NCBI RefSeq assembly: GCF_014269205.2
Contig: NZ_JABWRY020000001.1
Location: forward strand, 2,542,001 to 2,606,000
Reading direction: 5' to 3'
DNA length: 64,000 nucleotides
From: Pseudomonas kermanshahensis
GTDB lineage: Bacteria; Pseudomonadota; Gammaproteobacteria; Pseudomonadales; Pseudomonadaceae
This document shows positions 25,666 to 35,165 of the stretch, one piece after another (position 1 is the stretch's first letter; every line of letters starts with the position of its first letter). The translations under genes were made by a program, and so were the position numbers. The notes under the pieces were generated by a model that saw only the letters and a list, made by a program, of their open reading frames with translations, was not told the DNA's origin and searched no databases.

Positions 25666-26667
25666 TCAGCCTAGCCAGCGCTGAATGTTGGCGACCATGA
25701 CGTCTTTGGAGATGCCGTAGCGGTCGTGCAATGTCGGCAGTGCGCCTGCATCCAGGAACTGATCGGGCAGCGCAACGTGACGTACTTCAGGCTGTACGCG
25801 GGCCTGCAACAACGCCATGGCGATGGCCTCACCCAGGCCGCCGATTTGAGTGTGGTTTTCCGCAATGACCACCAGACGGCCTTCGCGCCGGCATTGCTCC
25901 AGGATGGTCTGGACATCGAGCGGCTTAATTGTCGGAACGTGCAAAACGGCGGTGTCCACTTTGTGCTTGGCCAGTTCGTCTGCGACTTCCAGAGCACGCA
26001 TCGTCATAAGGCCGGAGGAAATGACCAGCACATCGTTGCCATCTCGTAGGAGCTGGGCTTTACCGAGTTCGAATCGGTAATCGTACTCGTCGAGAATCAG
26101 CGGTACCCGCCCACGAGGCAGGCGCATATAGACAGGGCCGTCGTGCTCGGCGATCGCGGCCACGCACTGCTCGGTTTCCAATGCATCGCAAGGATCGATA
26201 ACCATCATCTGCGGAATCGCGCGCATCATCGCCAGATCTTCTGTAGCCTGATGGCTCGGGCCGTACCCAGTCGTCAAGCCCGGCAGCGCTGCGCAGATTT
26301 TGACGTTCAGGTTTTCCTCAGCGATCACTTGATGAATGAAGTCATAAGCGCGTCGGGTGGCGAATACCGCGTAGGTGGTGGCGAAAGGCACGAAGCCTTC
26401 CTTGGCCATGCCGCCGGCAGCAGCCATGAGCAACTGCTCAGCCATGCCCATCTGCAGGAAACGCTCTGGATAGCGCTGGGCGAAAATGTGCAAGTCAGTG
26501 TACTTGGCCAAATCTGCAGTCATGCCGACAATGCGTGGGTTCTTTTGGCCTGCCTTTATCAAGGCGTGGCCGAACGGTGCTGACGTGGTGCGCTGACCCT
26601 CGCTTGCGATAGAGGCGATCATGGACGAAGTGGTGAGTTTCGGCTTTGTAGAGGAGGCGGCGTTCAT
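25666..26667 (-). CDS. Transketolase, C-terminal subunit
   Basis: 333 residues, covering the pyrimidine-binding and C-terminal domains of transketolase. Visible blocks are FGHALIKAGQKNPRIVGMTADLAKYTD, RFLQMGMAEQLLMAAAGGMAKEG with the activating glutamate, and GLTTGYGPSHQATEDLAMMR. It works as a pair with the N-terminal subunit encoded immediately upstream; the two genes overlap by four bases. Split transketolases occur in specialised sugar routes. The acceptor and donor here are unknown. Confidence 0.9.
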   Translation of the reverse strand: MNAASSTKPKLTTSSMIASIASEGQRTTSAPFGHALIKAGQKNPRIVGMTADLAKYTDLHIFAQRYPERFLQMGMAEQLLMAAAGGMAKEGFVPFATTYAVFATRRAYDFIHQVIAEENLNVKICAALPGLTTGYGPSHQATEDLAMMRAIPQMMVIDPCDALETEQCVAAIAEHDGPVYMRLPRGRVPLILDEYDYRFELGKAQLLRDGNDVLVISSGLMTMRALEVADELAKHKVDTAVLHVPTIKPLDVQTILEQCRREGRLVVIAENHTQIGGLGEAIAMALLQARVQPEVRHVALPDQFLDAGALPTLHDRYGISKDVMVANIQRWLG

Positions 26668-27521
26668 TGTGGGCTCCGGGTCGCATAGATCTCGTCGAGG
26701 TCTGTAAGTGCTTGCTGCCACTCCTCGGGCTCGACCCTGATGAAGTGGTTCTTGTCCCGCTGCTCCAGGAAAGGCACACCCTTACCCATTAGCGTGTCGA
26801 ACAGGATCACGCGAGGTTTGTCCCCCGTAAAACCGCGAGCAATGTCGAACGCCTCGATCACGGTTTGCAGGTCGTTGCCGTCTACACGCTGTACATGCCA
26901 GCCAAACGCTGCCCATTTATCGGCCAGGGGTTCGAACTGGAGGATGTCATGGGAGGGGCCATCAGCCTGCTGGCGGTTGATGTCTACCAAGTTGATCAGG
27001 TTGCCCAACTGATGATGCGATGCCGACATAGCTGCTTCCCACACCGCCCCCTCATCCAGTTCTCCGTCGGACATCGAGTTGTAGACGAAGGCATCGTTGC
27101 CCTTCATGCGCAGAGCAAGAGCTTGGCCTACCGCGATCGCTAAGCCTTGACCGAGTGAACCACCCGAGATCTCCATGCCGGGCGTATAGGTCGCCATCCC
27201 GGACATCGGCAGTCGGCTGTCGTCGGAGCCGTAGGTTTCTAGCTCTGCTTCTGGAAGAACCCCTGCTTCCAAGAGGGCGGCGTATAGAGCAATGGCGTAA
27301 TGCCCGTGTGACAGTAGGAAGCGGTCACGACCTTCCCATTCCGGGTCATCAGCACGAATATTCATGGCGTGGCAGTAGGCGACAGCAAGCACGTCGGCCC
27401 AGCCCAGCGCCTGGCCCACATAGCCCTGGCCTTGAACCTCTCCCATGCGCAAGGCAAAACGCCGAATACGCCACGCGTGTTCCGACATCCTGGCCAAAAG
27501 CGGGTGGTGAATCTCGGTCAT
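26664..27521 (-). CDS. Transketolase, N-terminal subunit
   Basis: 285 residues containing the thiamine-diphosphate domain: GHYAIALYAAL, GSLGQGLAIAVGQALALRMKG, and the GDG-like SDGELDEGAVWEAAMSA followed by NLINLVDINRQQADG. The ATG at 27521 is chosen because GGAG lies six bases upstream; an earlier ATG overlaps that site. It is the first gene of the minus-strand operon and is divergent from a LysR gene. With no sugar kinase in the operon, the pair may act on unphosphorylated ketoses, which is an inference. Confidence 0.9.
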   Translation of the reverse strand: MTEIHHPLLARMSEHAWRIRRFALRMGEVQGQGYVGQALGWADVLAVAYCHAMNIRADDPEWEGRDRFLLSHGHYAIALYAALLEAGVLPEAELETYGSDDSRLPMSGMATYTPGMEISGGSLGQGLAIAVGQALALRMKGNDAFVYNSMSDGELDEGAVWEAAMSASHHQLGNLINLVDINRQQADGPSHDILQFEPLADKWAAFGWHVQRVDGNDLQTVIEAFDIARGFTGDKPRVILFDTLMGKGVPFLEQRDKNHFIRVEPEEWQQALTDLDEIYATRSPQ

Positions 27522-27671
27522 ATTGTTCTCCATTGGTGACCAGCGATCCGGGTTTACTGACGCAATCTATTCATCAGTCAGCAACCGTATTGGGTAATGC
27601 CCTGATATTCATGTAAAAATAGTGGCTCGACAAAAGGTTTAAATTCGTCAACTAATGAACTGGATTCATCT

Positions 27672-28562
27672 ATGAAGCTTTTGAAACGGGTGCCTCTCCC
27701 TGCCCTCAGAGTTTTTGAAGCAGCGGGTCGTACCTGCTCTTTTGTCGAGGCAGCAAAGGAGCTCGATCTTTCCCCGAGCGCGGTCAGCCATGCGATTCGC
27801 AAACTGGAAGCGGCCGCAGGACTTACCCTCTTCACGCGGAACACGCGCCACACATCCCTGACGCTAGAAGGCGCCATGCTGCTGGATCACGTTCAGCGCG
27901 GGTTTGAAGAAATGAGTCGAGGCCTTGCGATCGCGACCAACGAGCCTGCGGTACCTCTACGTCTGCACACGGCGCCCACCTTCGCCAGCCAGTGGTTGGT
28001 GCCGCGGTTAGCGAGTTTCCTAGAAGACCACCCAGGAATTGATCTGCGTATTTCAGCGAGCACAGACTATGCGCTGTTCGATAACGATGATTTCGACCTG
28101 GACATCGTCTACGGTGAGCCCAGACCGTCGCCTCATGAGAAGACGCCGCTGCGCATCGAGGAGTTAACACCGCTGTGCAGCCCGGAGGTAGCCAAGCATC
28201 TGCGCACCCCTCAGGATTTATATTCTCAGTTCCTAATCCAAAGCGACGGTCAGTCCGTCCAGTGGAGAGGCTGGTTTGCAGCGAATGGAATGCAGCCACC
28301 GAGTAACTACGGCTTGGCGTTTGACCGGAGCTCTATGGGCATAGCTGCTGCTGCAGGAGGTCTGGGCGTAGTACTTGAATCTGATTTGTTAGCCGAGCAG
28401 GAATTGGCGAGCGGTCGCTTGGTCAGTCCGCTTCGCCATGTCAGCAATAGCGTTCGGTACGTTGGTCACTACCTAGTGCATCCCCGCCGACCTAGGCAGC
28501 CCCATGCAGTTTCTCAGTTTAAGCAGTGGATGTTCAAAGCACTATCGGCTCAAGCAATTTGA
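27672..28562 (+). CDS. LysR-family regulator, GcvA-like, divergent from the transketolase operon
   Basis: 296 residues. The helix-turn-helix (LPALRVFEAAGRTCSFVEAAKELDLSPSAVSHAIRKLE) and effector domain with APTFASQWLVPRLASFLEDHPGIDLRI belong to the GcvA-like LysR group. It is 150 bases from, and divergent to, the split transketolase, so it most likely controls the transketolase-MFS-PQQ dehydrogenase operon. Confidence 0.88.
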   Translation: MKLLKRVPLPALRVFEAAGRTCSFVEAAKELDLSPSAVSHAIRKLEAAAGLTLFTRNTRHTSLTLEGAMLLDHVQRGFEEMSRGLAIATNEPAVPLRLHTAPTFASQWLVPRLASFLEDHPGIDLRISASTDYALFDNDDFDLDIVYGEPRPSPHEKTPLRIEELTPLCSPEVAKHLRTPQDLYSQFLIQSDGQSVQWRGWFAANGMQPPSNYGLAFDRSSMGIAAAAGGLGVVLESDLLAEQELASGRLVSPLRHVSNSVRYVGHYLVHPRRPRQPHAVSQFKQWMFKALSAQAI

Positions 28563-28726
28563 GCTGCCGAAGCCCAAGGCGTTGACGCTGGAGAATCAGA
28601 CGGTGTGCACTGGCTTCTTGGAAATCCCCGCCGGCGGAGTCAAGCTAAGGCGATGAAGGAAATGCAAGCACCCTGGCTCGGCTGCTGCGGCAGCTATGCT
28701 CGTCGTCTCTAGTAGTGGGAAATGTG

Positions 28727-29638
28727 ATGCAGCACCTCGATCACTTATCGTTGCACCTGTTCGTAATCATTTGCGAAGAAGGCACTATCGCCCGAGCCAG
28801 CGAGCGTGCATACATGGCGCCCTCCGCTGTCAGCAAGAGAATCTCGGACATTGAGGCGCGCTTTGGTATTACTCTGCTCAAACGCAGTAAGCGTGGCGTC
28901 GAACCTACCCCGGCGGGTGTCGCACTTTTGCGCCATGCACGAGGACTGACCCGCGCCATCGAATCTCTGCAAAGCGAACTGAGTGAATACGCGGACGGCG
29001 CACGCGGGCATGTGCGTGTGCTAGCCAATGTCTCGTCGATCATGGAGTTCCTTCCCGAGGAATTATCGGACTTCATGCTCGACAATCCGTTGATTCAGGC
29101 GGATATCGAAGAACGCTTCAGTCCGGATGTGGTGCGCGGGGTAGCGGAGGGCAATGCAGACCTGGGCATCTGCCGCAAGTCGATGGCCGTTGGCGACCTG
29201 GAGTTCGTGCCGTACCGGCAGGATCATCTGGCCGTGGTAGTTGGCGCCGATCACCCGCTGGCCGGGCGGGGCAGTATCGCGTTCGAAGAGACGCTGGATT
29301 ACGAGCATCTGGGTTTGTCTGCATTCGCCACGCTCAATACCTTCATGCGCAACAGCGCTGAGGCGGCGGGCAAGGAATTGCGTTTTCGCTCGTACGTGTC
29401 GTCCTTTGACGCGGCCTATCGTCTGGTGCAGTTCGGCCTGGGCCTCGCAGTGTTCCCGCAGGAGGCGGTGGTGCGCTATGCGCAGCTGTTCGACCTGAGA
29501 GTGATCCCGCTGACCGATGACTGGGCGCTTGGCGAGTTCGTCATTTGCATGCGCGACCGCCATGCCTTGAGCCTGTCTGCGCGTCGCTTGCTCGACCATT
29601 TGCTGCTGCGTGCGCCGGCTTGGCAAACACGGAGCTGA
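28727..29638 (+). CDS. LysR-family transcriptional regulator
   Basis: 303 residues. The helix-turn-helix GTIARASERAYMAPSAVSKRISDIEARFGITLLKR and effector domain are typical. The ATG at 28727 is preferred over an upstream in-frame GTG because GGGA is then six bases away. It has no divergent partner; its 3' end converges on a frameshifted hemerythrin gene whose reading frame runs on into it. The target is unknown. Confidence 0.86.
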   Translation: MQHLDHLSLHLFVIICEEGTIARASERAYMAPSAVSKRISDIEARFGITLLKRSKRGVEPTPAGVALLRHARGLTRAIESLQSELSEYADGARGHVRVLANVSSIMEFLPEELSDFMLDNPLIQADIEERFSPDVVRGVAEGNADLGICRKSMAVGDLEFVPYRQDHLAVVVGADHPLAGRGSIAFEETLDYEHLGLSAFATLNTFMRNSAEAAGKELRFRSYVSSFDAAYRLVQFGLGLAVFPQEAVVRYAQLFDLRVIPLTDDWALGEFVICMRDRHALSLSARRLLDHLLLRAPAWQTRS

Positions 29639-30092
29639 TCCATCGCGGCTGACGATGGATCAACCCGTGAAACCATGGCTTGTCCTAGTTCCTCCAATTG
29701 AGCTTTACCGAGAAGCTTCTTCGCGGTGGGGAAGAGCTCGCCTTCCTCTTCCTCGATGTGATGCTCAAGCAGTTCCTTCATCACCTTCACCCGACCGGCG
29801 AATTCGAGCGTTCCTGTTTCGGTATGGAGCAGGTCAGGGAGTACCAGTGAGTCCACTGTCCGGTGTTCTTCTTTGGCCTCGTAGTACATCTTGGCCTCCT
29901 CTTTACCACCGGCTTCCTTGATCGCTGGATAGAGAATGTCCTCTTCCAACGCGGTGTGGATTTGCAGCTCTTGTTCGATGCGGTGCAGCAAATCGCGCGT
30001 TTTTTTACGGCACGCTCAGTGGTCGATGAGAGTTCTTCCAGCAGTTCCTTGACTACCTTATGGTCTTGAATCAGCAGATCGATAGCATTCAT
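29630..30092 (-). pseudogene. Hemerythrin HHE-domain protein, frameshifted in an A7 run
   Basis: The start MNAIDLLIQDHKVVKELLEEL and the continuation LLHRIEQELQIHTALEEDILYPAI, then MKELLEHHIEEEEGELFPTAKKLLG, form one hemerythrin domain. They lie in two frames. The break is at 30000-30006, a run of seven T on the plus strand (AAAAAAA in the gene); one more A restores the frame. The downstream frame has no stop where the family normally ends and runs on under the LysR gene. The cause may be real decay, slippage or a sequencing error. HHE proteins bind di-iron and respond to oxygen, NO or oxidative stress. Confidence 0.75.
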
Positions 30093-30189
30093 GGAGGCAC
30101 CTCGTCACGGGTGGGTAAATACTGACTTCCTAAGAGTTGAGTGGCCGACAACGGCAGGGTTCAAAGATGATGCGTAGGGTCGATCTGTT

Positions 30190-32043
30190 TTAGCGTTCTG
30201 GCCCTTGACCGCCAATCGCCAGCGCGGCGCGCAGTGCCGCGAGATGGGTCAAGCCCTGTGGCAGATTGCCAAGAAACTGGCCGGTGGCTGGATCAACCAT
30301 TTCGGAGTAGATGCCGACGCCGTGATCAAGGCCGTTTACCGCACGGTGGAAGGCGTCTTCAGCGCGGTCGCATTGACCTATCAGTGCCCAAGCTTCGATG
30401 AGCCAGAAAGTACAGGCCAGGAAGCAACCTTCCTCTTCACTGGCCTGGCTGAATCGGTAGTGAAAGGGCCCTGTCCCCAGTTCCGCCTGTATGGCTTCGA
30501 GTGTGCTATGCAAGCGTGGCCCCGAGGGGTAGCCGAAACGCACTGCGAGTGCGATGGACGCGTCCAGGCGGTCGCTGCCCGCATAGAACACGTAGGTTTG
30601 GCGTTTCTCGTTCCAACAATGTTCATCTACCCACGCTTGGATACGCTGACGCTCACGGTGCCACCGCTCACGGCAGGTGGTCGGCAGGTGGCCGCCATCT
30701 GCCAACTCTATGGCCCGACTCAGCGCCTGCCAGCAGCTGATCTTGGACAAGGTGTAATGCCGTTTCTCGTGCAGCTCCCAGATTCCGGCGTCGGCCTTTT
30801 TCCAGCTATCGGCGCATTGATCGGCCAGCCCAGAGAGGATCGTCGCGCTTGTCGCGTCAAGGATATTGCCGCTGTCGATAAAGCAACGGGCGGTTTCGAA
30901 TATATCGCCGAATACTCCATGCTGGAGCTGGTCGCGGGCGTCGTTGCCCACCACCGGTGGCGAGTTTTTGTAACCCGGCAGGTCTACCGGGCGGGTGCAA
31001 TCGCCGATGGCACCGTCGAGTGTATAAAATACACGTGGGCCATGTTCACCTAGCCGATTCAACAGCCAGGTAAAGGCTGCCTTGGCCTCAGGCTGCGCGC
31101 CGATAGCGAGGAAGGCTTCGATGGTATATCCGGCATCCCGGATCCAGGCGAAGCGGTAATCGAAGTTCTTGTTCCCGCCTATCCGCTCAGGCAGCGACGA
31201 GGTGCCTGCCGCCATGATCGCGCCGCTCGGTGAGGACAGCAGAATCTTCAATGCCAGCGCATTGCGGACAACCAGCGATTTGAACGGGCCGTCGTAGATC
31301 AGGCCTTTCGACCATTGCTGCCACTCACGGTGGGAGCCATCGATACGTTCGTCGATGAGTTCGAGCGGGGGAAGCACCAACGGCTCATCCCGTCCCGCGA
31401 CGATAGCCAGTACGGTTCTTTGTCCTTGGCCAACGCTGACGAATGCCCTGACGCCCATATCGTCCTTGCGATCAATACGCAACTGGGCGTCGTGGATGAA
31501 CATACCGAGTATGTGTCCGGCATGGAAAACGCAGCCGTTGTCGTTCGGTGCAAGGTAGGGACTGACGGTGTCGGCTTGGGTGCCGAAGTCGATGGCGATG
31601 TTGAAATCGACTTGCCCTTCGATACCCTCTATGCGTCTGCCGAGTTCGGCCCATGGCAAACGGCCCACTGGCCCGCTGTTGAGGGACTCGGTCAGTCGGG
31701 CACGGCCATTGGGCGTGACGAACAGTGTCTCCAGTACATTACTGTCTGGAAGGTAACGGCGTTCTGCGCGGTAGTTTTCGCAAGGCGTAATGGAAAAGAA
31801 CCCACCTGAATGGGGCGCGAGTAATCGGTCGAACAGAGGCGGGGAATCCATGTGGGGTACACACCACCAGTCGATGGATCCATCCAGGCCAATCAAGGCT
31901 ACAGAGCGCCCATCGCCGAGCGCTCCGTATTCCTCCAGCAATAACCAACCGCCTTCATCTCGCTGAGGCTCACCGTGCTGCCATCCATCGACCGATGTAA
32001 TTTCCACGCGACGCATCCGAGGTAGGTTGTCCTGTTCGGACAT
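30190..32043 (-). CDS. GH15-family glycoside hydrolase (glucoamylase/trehalase-like)
   Basis: 617 residues. An N-terminal domain with LLLEEYGALGDGRSVALIGLDGSIDWWCVPHMDSPPLFDRLL is typical of bacterial GH15 proteins, followed by the (alpha/alpha)6 barrel with NFDYRFAWIRDAGYTIEAFL and the late SEEEGCFLACTFWLIEAWAL block. It would hydrolyse alpha-glucosidic bonds in glucans or trehalose, probably in the cytoplasm since there is no signal peptide. In Pseudomonas such genes often sit in stress or storage-carbohydrate blocks, as here. Confidence 0.87.
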   Translation of the reverse strand: MSEQDNLPRMRRVEITSVDGWQHGEPQRDEGGWLLLEEYGALGDGRSVALIGLDGSIDWWCVPHMDSPPLFDRLLAPHSGGFFSITPCENYRAERRYLPDSNVLETLFVTPNGRARLTESLNSGPVGRLPWAELGRRIEGIEGQVDFNIAIDFGTQADTVSPYLAPNDNGCVFHAGHILGMFIHDAQLRIDRKDDMGVRAFVSVGQGQRTVLAIVAGRDEPLVLPPLELIDERIDGSHREWQQWSKGLIYDGPFKSLVVRNALALKILLSSPSGAIMAAGTSSLPERIGGNKNFDYRFAWIRDAGYTIEAFLAIGAQPEAKAAFTWLLNRLGEHGPRVFYTLDGAIGDCTRPVDLPGYKNSPPVVGNDARDQLQHGVFGDIFETARCFIDSGNILDATSATILSGLADQCADSWKKADAGIWELHEKRHYTLSKISCWQALSRAIELADGGHLPTTCRERWHRERQRIQAWVDEHCWNEKRQTYVFYAGSDRLDASIALAVRFGYPSGPRLHSTLEAIQAELGTGPFHYRFSQASEEEGCFLACTFWLIEAWALIGQCDRAEDAFHRAVNGLDHGVGIYSEMVDPATGQFLGNLPQGLTHLAALRAALAIGGQGPER

Positions 32044-32200
32044 AGCCGTCGAATGCAGAGTTCGTCTCAGTTTCCAGCTCGCGCGCTTTTCACGGATTCA
32101 CATAAAGGGAATTTCAAATGGCCATCGAACTCTCAATAGCGTCACAGGCGCCAGTCGCCTGACTTCCCCCCTCCTACTAACAAGAGCAAAAGGAGGCTTC

Positions 32201-32434
32201 ATGACTTGTCTGATTTGCGCCGGACATGCTGAGTCCGTTGAATGTGCTACGGGTTGGGAGGAGCGCCATTGCTCGGAGTGCGGAAGCTATCGCATGTCCC
32301 AAACGCTCGTTCTGGTAATGATGGAAGAGGGTCAAATCTTCGACACCCCTCGAATGCGAGAGTGGCTCACTACCCGGCGCGGTTGTGAGTCCATCCCCGC
32401 TATCGAATTTCATCATGCCATCCTCGTCACTTAA
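32201..32434 (+). CDS. Small cysteine-rich (zinc-ribbon-like) protein
   Basis: 77 residues with a perfect AGGAGG ribosome site. Two cysteine pairs, CLIC near the N-terminus and CSEC about 22 residues later, suggest a zinc ribbon; the rest has no known family pattern. It is the only plus-strand gene among minus-strand neighbours and ends just before a DUF421 gene. Function unknown. Confidence 0.65.
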   Translation: MTCLICAGHAESVECATGWEERHCSECGSYRMSQTLVLVMMEEGQIFDTPRMREWLTTRRGCESIPAIEFHHAILVT

Positions 32435-32457
32435 TCAGCGCGGGCAGAAGGGCGTCG

Positions 32458-32901
32458 TCACTCGTTGGGTATGATCGAGATCTTTCCATTGCGCTCGACG
32501 ATGGCAAATTTGATCTGCTCTACTTTTTCGAGCCCTTGGCTGTCCCGGGCCGATTCGAGGATGTCGTCTTCCGTGAGCCGAACTCGACGCATGCGGTGTT
32601 GAAGAAAACGGCCATTTTCGACGACCAGCGTTGCGTGGCCGTCGAGCAGCCGCGCCAAGGGCTTTGAATTGAGTTTTGCGAGCGACAGCCCGACATCCAG
32701 CATTATCAGCGTCGCAATGACCAACATGGCATTGGTGAAGGAAAAGTCATCGCCCAGCAAAGCCTGTTGGGTCGCTTCGCCGATGATCAGTAACAGTACG
32801 AAGTCAAAGGTGGTCAGGTCGGCCAGTGAGCGTCTGCCGGCGACGCGAAACAACAGCATCAATGCGACGTACATGCCGGCTGCGCGGAGGATCGAATCCA
32901 T
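32458..32901 (-). CDS. DUF421-domain membrane protein
   Basis: 147 residues. Two or three membrane segments (LRAAGMYVALMLLFRVAGRR, FDFVLLLIIGEATQQALLG, FTNAMLVIATLIMLDVGLSL) are followed by the cytoplasmic DUF421 part LARLLDGHATLVVENGRFLQHRMRRVRLTEDDILESARDSQG. The ATG at 32901 has GAGGAG upstream. It belongs to a family linked to stress and spore proteins (YetF-like) without a clear biochemical role. Confidence 0.85.
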   Translation of the reverse strand: MDSILRAAGMYVALMLLFRVAGRRSLADLTTFDFVLLLIIGEATQQALLGDDFSFTNAMLVIATLIMLDVGLSLAKLNSKPLARLLDGHATLVVENGRFLQHRMRRVRLTEDDILESARDSQGLEKVEQIKFAIVERNGKISIIPNE

Positions 32902-32911
32902 TACTCGCTCC

Positions 32912-33417
32912 TCAGGGGAATAGGAAAGTGGTGAAGTGGACAGCACTGGATGGGCCTGCACGCACAATACCTTCAAGGGTGCCCACATACTCGCTGCGCA
33001 CGGTGAGGTAGAGTGTGGCAATACCATCCTCGCTTGTACCCAGTTGCAGCAGAATGGCCTTGCCCTGTGAGAGTGAGGCTTGTGGTTGGGGCTGCAGGGT
33101 TTCGATACTGGCTTCGCGCAGTAGTGAACCATCGAGTAGCACCATGATGGGTTCTCGGGCGCTACCGCGAACCGTGATGCGCAGGGAGTCAGTCGTGCCG
33201 CTACGGCTGAGGCGTTGGTACTCGACATGCAAACGGCCATCCGCGCTCGTGACCTGGGCATTGCTGAGCGGGCCGTTGCCGAAGACGCCGGCCAACCCAA
33301 GTAAGACAATGACCACCAGCACGTACCAACCCACACGTTCGAAGCGCCAAACGCGCTGTTGCATGGCCATGTCTTCCTGGACAGGGTGCTGTCTGGACAC
33401 CAGTTCATCATCCGTCA
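32912..33417 (-). CDS. Single-pass membrane protein of unknown function
   Basis: 168 residues, with a GTG start preceded by AAGGGG. One hydrophobic segment (VGWYVLVVIVLLGLAGVFG, about residues 29-47) follows a short cytoplasmic N-terminus. The rest is a beta-rich, probably periplasmic domain (VHVEYQRL-like strands, SLRITVRG, GIATLYLTVRSEYVGTLEG). It lies ten bases before the DUF421 gene and is probably cotranscribed with it. I do not recognise the family. Confidence 0.65.
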
Positions 33418-33429
33418 CAATTAAACCCC

Positions 33430-33933
33430 TTAGGCTCGCTCCCCACGTAGCCAGCGCTCGTGATAGTGGATCAGGCGGGTGAGCCCATAGACGGCGCCGT
33501 CGTGCATGACCTGCGCTCGCTCTCCAAAAAAACGCTGGGTACAGGTAAACACGGCAATCGGCTCGCCGGCGAACGCCCACGCGAAGCACAGCGTGCCGGG
33601 TAAAACCCCGGATGCTGGGCCAGGCCCGGCTACACCGGTCGTTGCAATAACGACGTTGGCATCGCTGTCCTTCAATGCCCCTAGCGCCATTTCCCAGGCA
33701 ACTGGCTCGCTGGTCAGCCCGTAGCGTTCGATGGTTTCCGGACTTACACCTAGCAGACGCTTCTTGGCGGTGGGCGAATACACGACATAGCCGCTTTCCA
33801 GCACCTCGCCAGTACCAGGGAAGGCCGCCAGCAAAGCGACTATGCAGCCTGCTGTACAGGACTCGGCAGTGGTGAGTACCAGGTGGTGGTCTTTGAGATA
33901 GCCGAGCACGGCCAGTACGGGGTCACTTGCCAT
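33430..33933 (-). CDS. CinA-family nicotinamide-nucleotide amidohydrolase
   Basis: 167 residues, corresponding to the C-terminal CinA (PncC-like) domain alone. TTAESCTAGCIVALLAAFPGTG, SGYVVYSPTAKKRLLGV and VVIATTGVAGPGP are family signatures; the stand-alone form usually deamidates NMN in pyridine nucleotide recycling. It sits upstream of two membrane protein genes on the same strand. Variants of this type are common in Pseudomonas stress clusters, so its exact substrate is less certain. Confidence 0.83.
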   Translation of the reverse strand: MASDPVLAVLGYLKDHHLVLTTAESCTAGCIVALLAAFPGTGEVLESGYVVYSPTAKKRLLGVSPETIERYGLTSEPVAWEMALGALKDSDANVVIATTGVAGPGPASGVLPGTLCFAWAFAGEPIAVFTCTQRFFGERAQVMHDGAVYGLTRLIHYHERWLRGERA

Positions 33934-34111
33934 CTTGGTGTCGACTCGTTGTTCTTTTGCGGTGGACGTATACGCAATGTAAATGGTTCACCGGTTTAGC
34001 GCAGGTTCGCTTTGTTTCTTGACCCGATCATCATTCGACCGAGCAGAAAACGCCGCTTCATGAAGGGTAGAGGAAGCACTGAGGCCAGCACATCTGGCCT
34101 CAGTAAAGGCA

Positions 34112-34969
34112 TCAGAGGATGGGTTTTCCGCCGGTAACTCCGTACCGTGAGCCCGAGATGTAACTTGCTTCAGCAGAGCCCAACAAAACGTAGATCGGGG
34201 CGACTTCGACGGGTTGCCCCGGCCGCCCCATCGGGTAGCCTGAACCGAAGTGCCTGACGGCTTCATCGGGCATGGTGGCAGGAATCAGCGGTGTCCAGAT
34301 CGGGCCGGGCGCCACGCTGTTGACCCGGATGCCTTTCTTGGCAAGTGATTGGGCCAGGCCTGCAGTGAAATTGGCAATGGCCCCCTTGGTGGCGGCATAC
34401 GCCAACAAGCTGGGGGATGGGTCGTCGGAGTTGACCGAGCTGGTGTTGATGATCGAACCGCCTTTGGGCATCGAGGGCAACGCGCGTTGGCAAATGCGGA
34501 AAATGGCGGTGATGTTGGTATCGAAGGTCTTCACCCATTCATCATCGTCAATCTCGTCCAGGCCCTCATGGGCCATCTGGAACGCGGCGTTGTTGACCAG
34601 AATATCGACGCGTCCGAACTGCGCCACGGTCTTGTCAACGATGTCGTAGCAGTGCTGTTTCTGCGCAAGGTCGCCTGGCAGTAGCAGGCACTGCCGGCCA
34701 GCGGCCTCAACCCAACGCGCGGTTTCTTGCGCATCTTCGTGCTCATCCAGGTAGGCAACGGCAACGTCAGCACCCTCCCGAGCGTAGGCGATCGCTACTG
34801 CGCGCCCGATGCCGCTGTCGGCGCCGGTGATCAAGGCGATTTTACCTTCCAGCCGGTTGTTGCCGGTGTAGGTCTGTTCACCACAGTCCGGGTAGGGCTC
34901 CATCTTGCGTTGTGAACCGGGCACGCTTTGCGGTTGAGACGGGAACGGAGGAGTCGGGTAATCGCTCAT
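34112..34969 (-). CDS. SDR oxidoreductase, YghA/general-stress type
   Basis: 285 residues. A proline-rich N-terminal extension (residues 1-38, with KMEPYPDCGEQTYTG) precedes the SDR core: IALITGADSGIGRAVAIAYAREGADV, ILVNNAAFQ, catalytic Ser in INTSSVNSDD and Y-x3-K in AYAATKGAI. This longer N-terminus is typical of the YghA/YhdF stress-induced group. Substrate unknown; aldehydes or sugars are likely. Confidence 0.87.
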   Translation of the reverse strand: MSDYPTPPFPSQPQSVPGSQRKMEPYPDCGEQTYTGNNRLEGKIALITGADSGIGRAVAIAYAREGADVAVAYLDEHEDAQETARWVEAAGRQCLLLPGDLAQKQHCYDIVDKTVAQFGRVDILVNNAAFQMAHEGLDEIDDDEWVKTFDTNITAIFRICQRALPSMPKGGSIINTSSVNSDDPSPSLLAYAATKGAIANFTAGLAQSLAKKGIRVNSVAPGPIWTPLIPATMPDEAVRHFGSGYPMGRPGQPVEVAPIYVLLGSAEASYISGSRYGVTGGKPIL

Positions 34970-35165
34970 GTTGGAAGCTCCTGCAGTTGAGAACGGTCAT
35001 TACCCTTCGAGAGGTGCGAAAGCTCAGCGTTGAGATGAATTCAGGATTTGCACGACCGGTGGTCAGCCTTGGATTTCCATTGAATTCTCAAGCGTGGGAT
35101 AGCTCTACCGCTCACTCGTCTCGCGCTTTGCGTGCAAGGCTCGACCATCAAACTGGAGCATTAAG

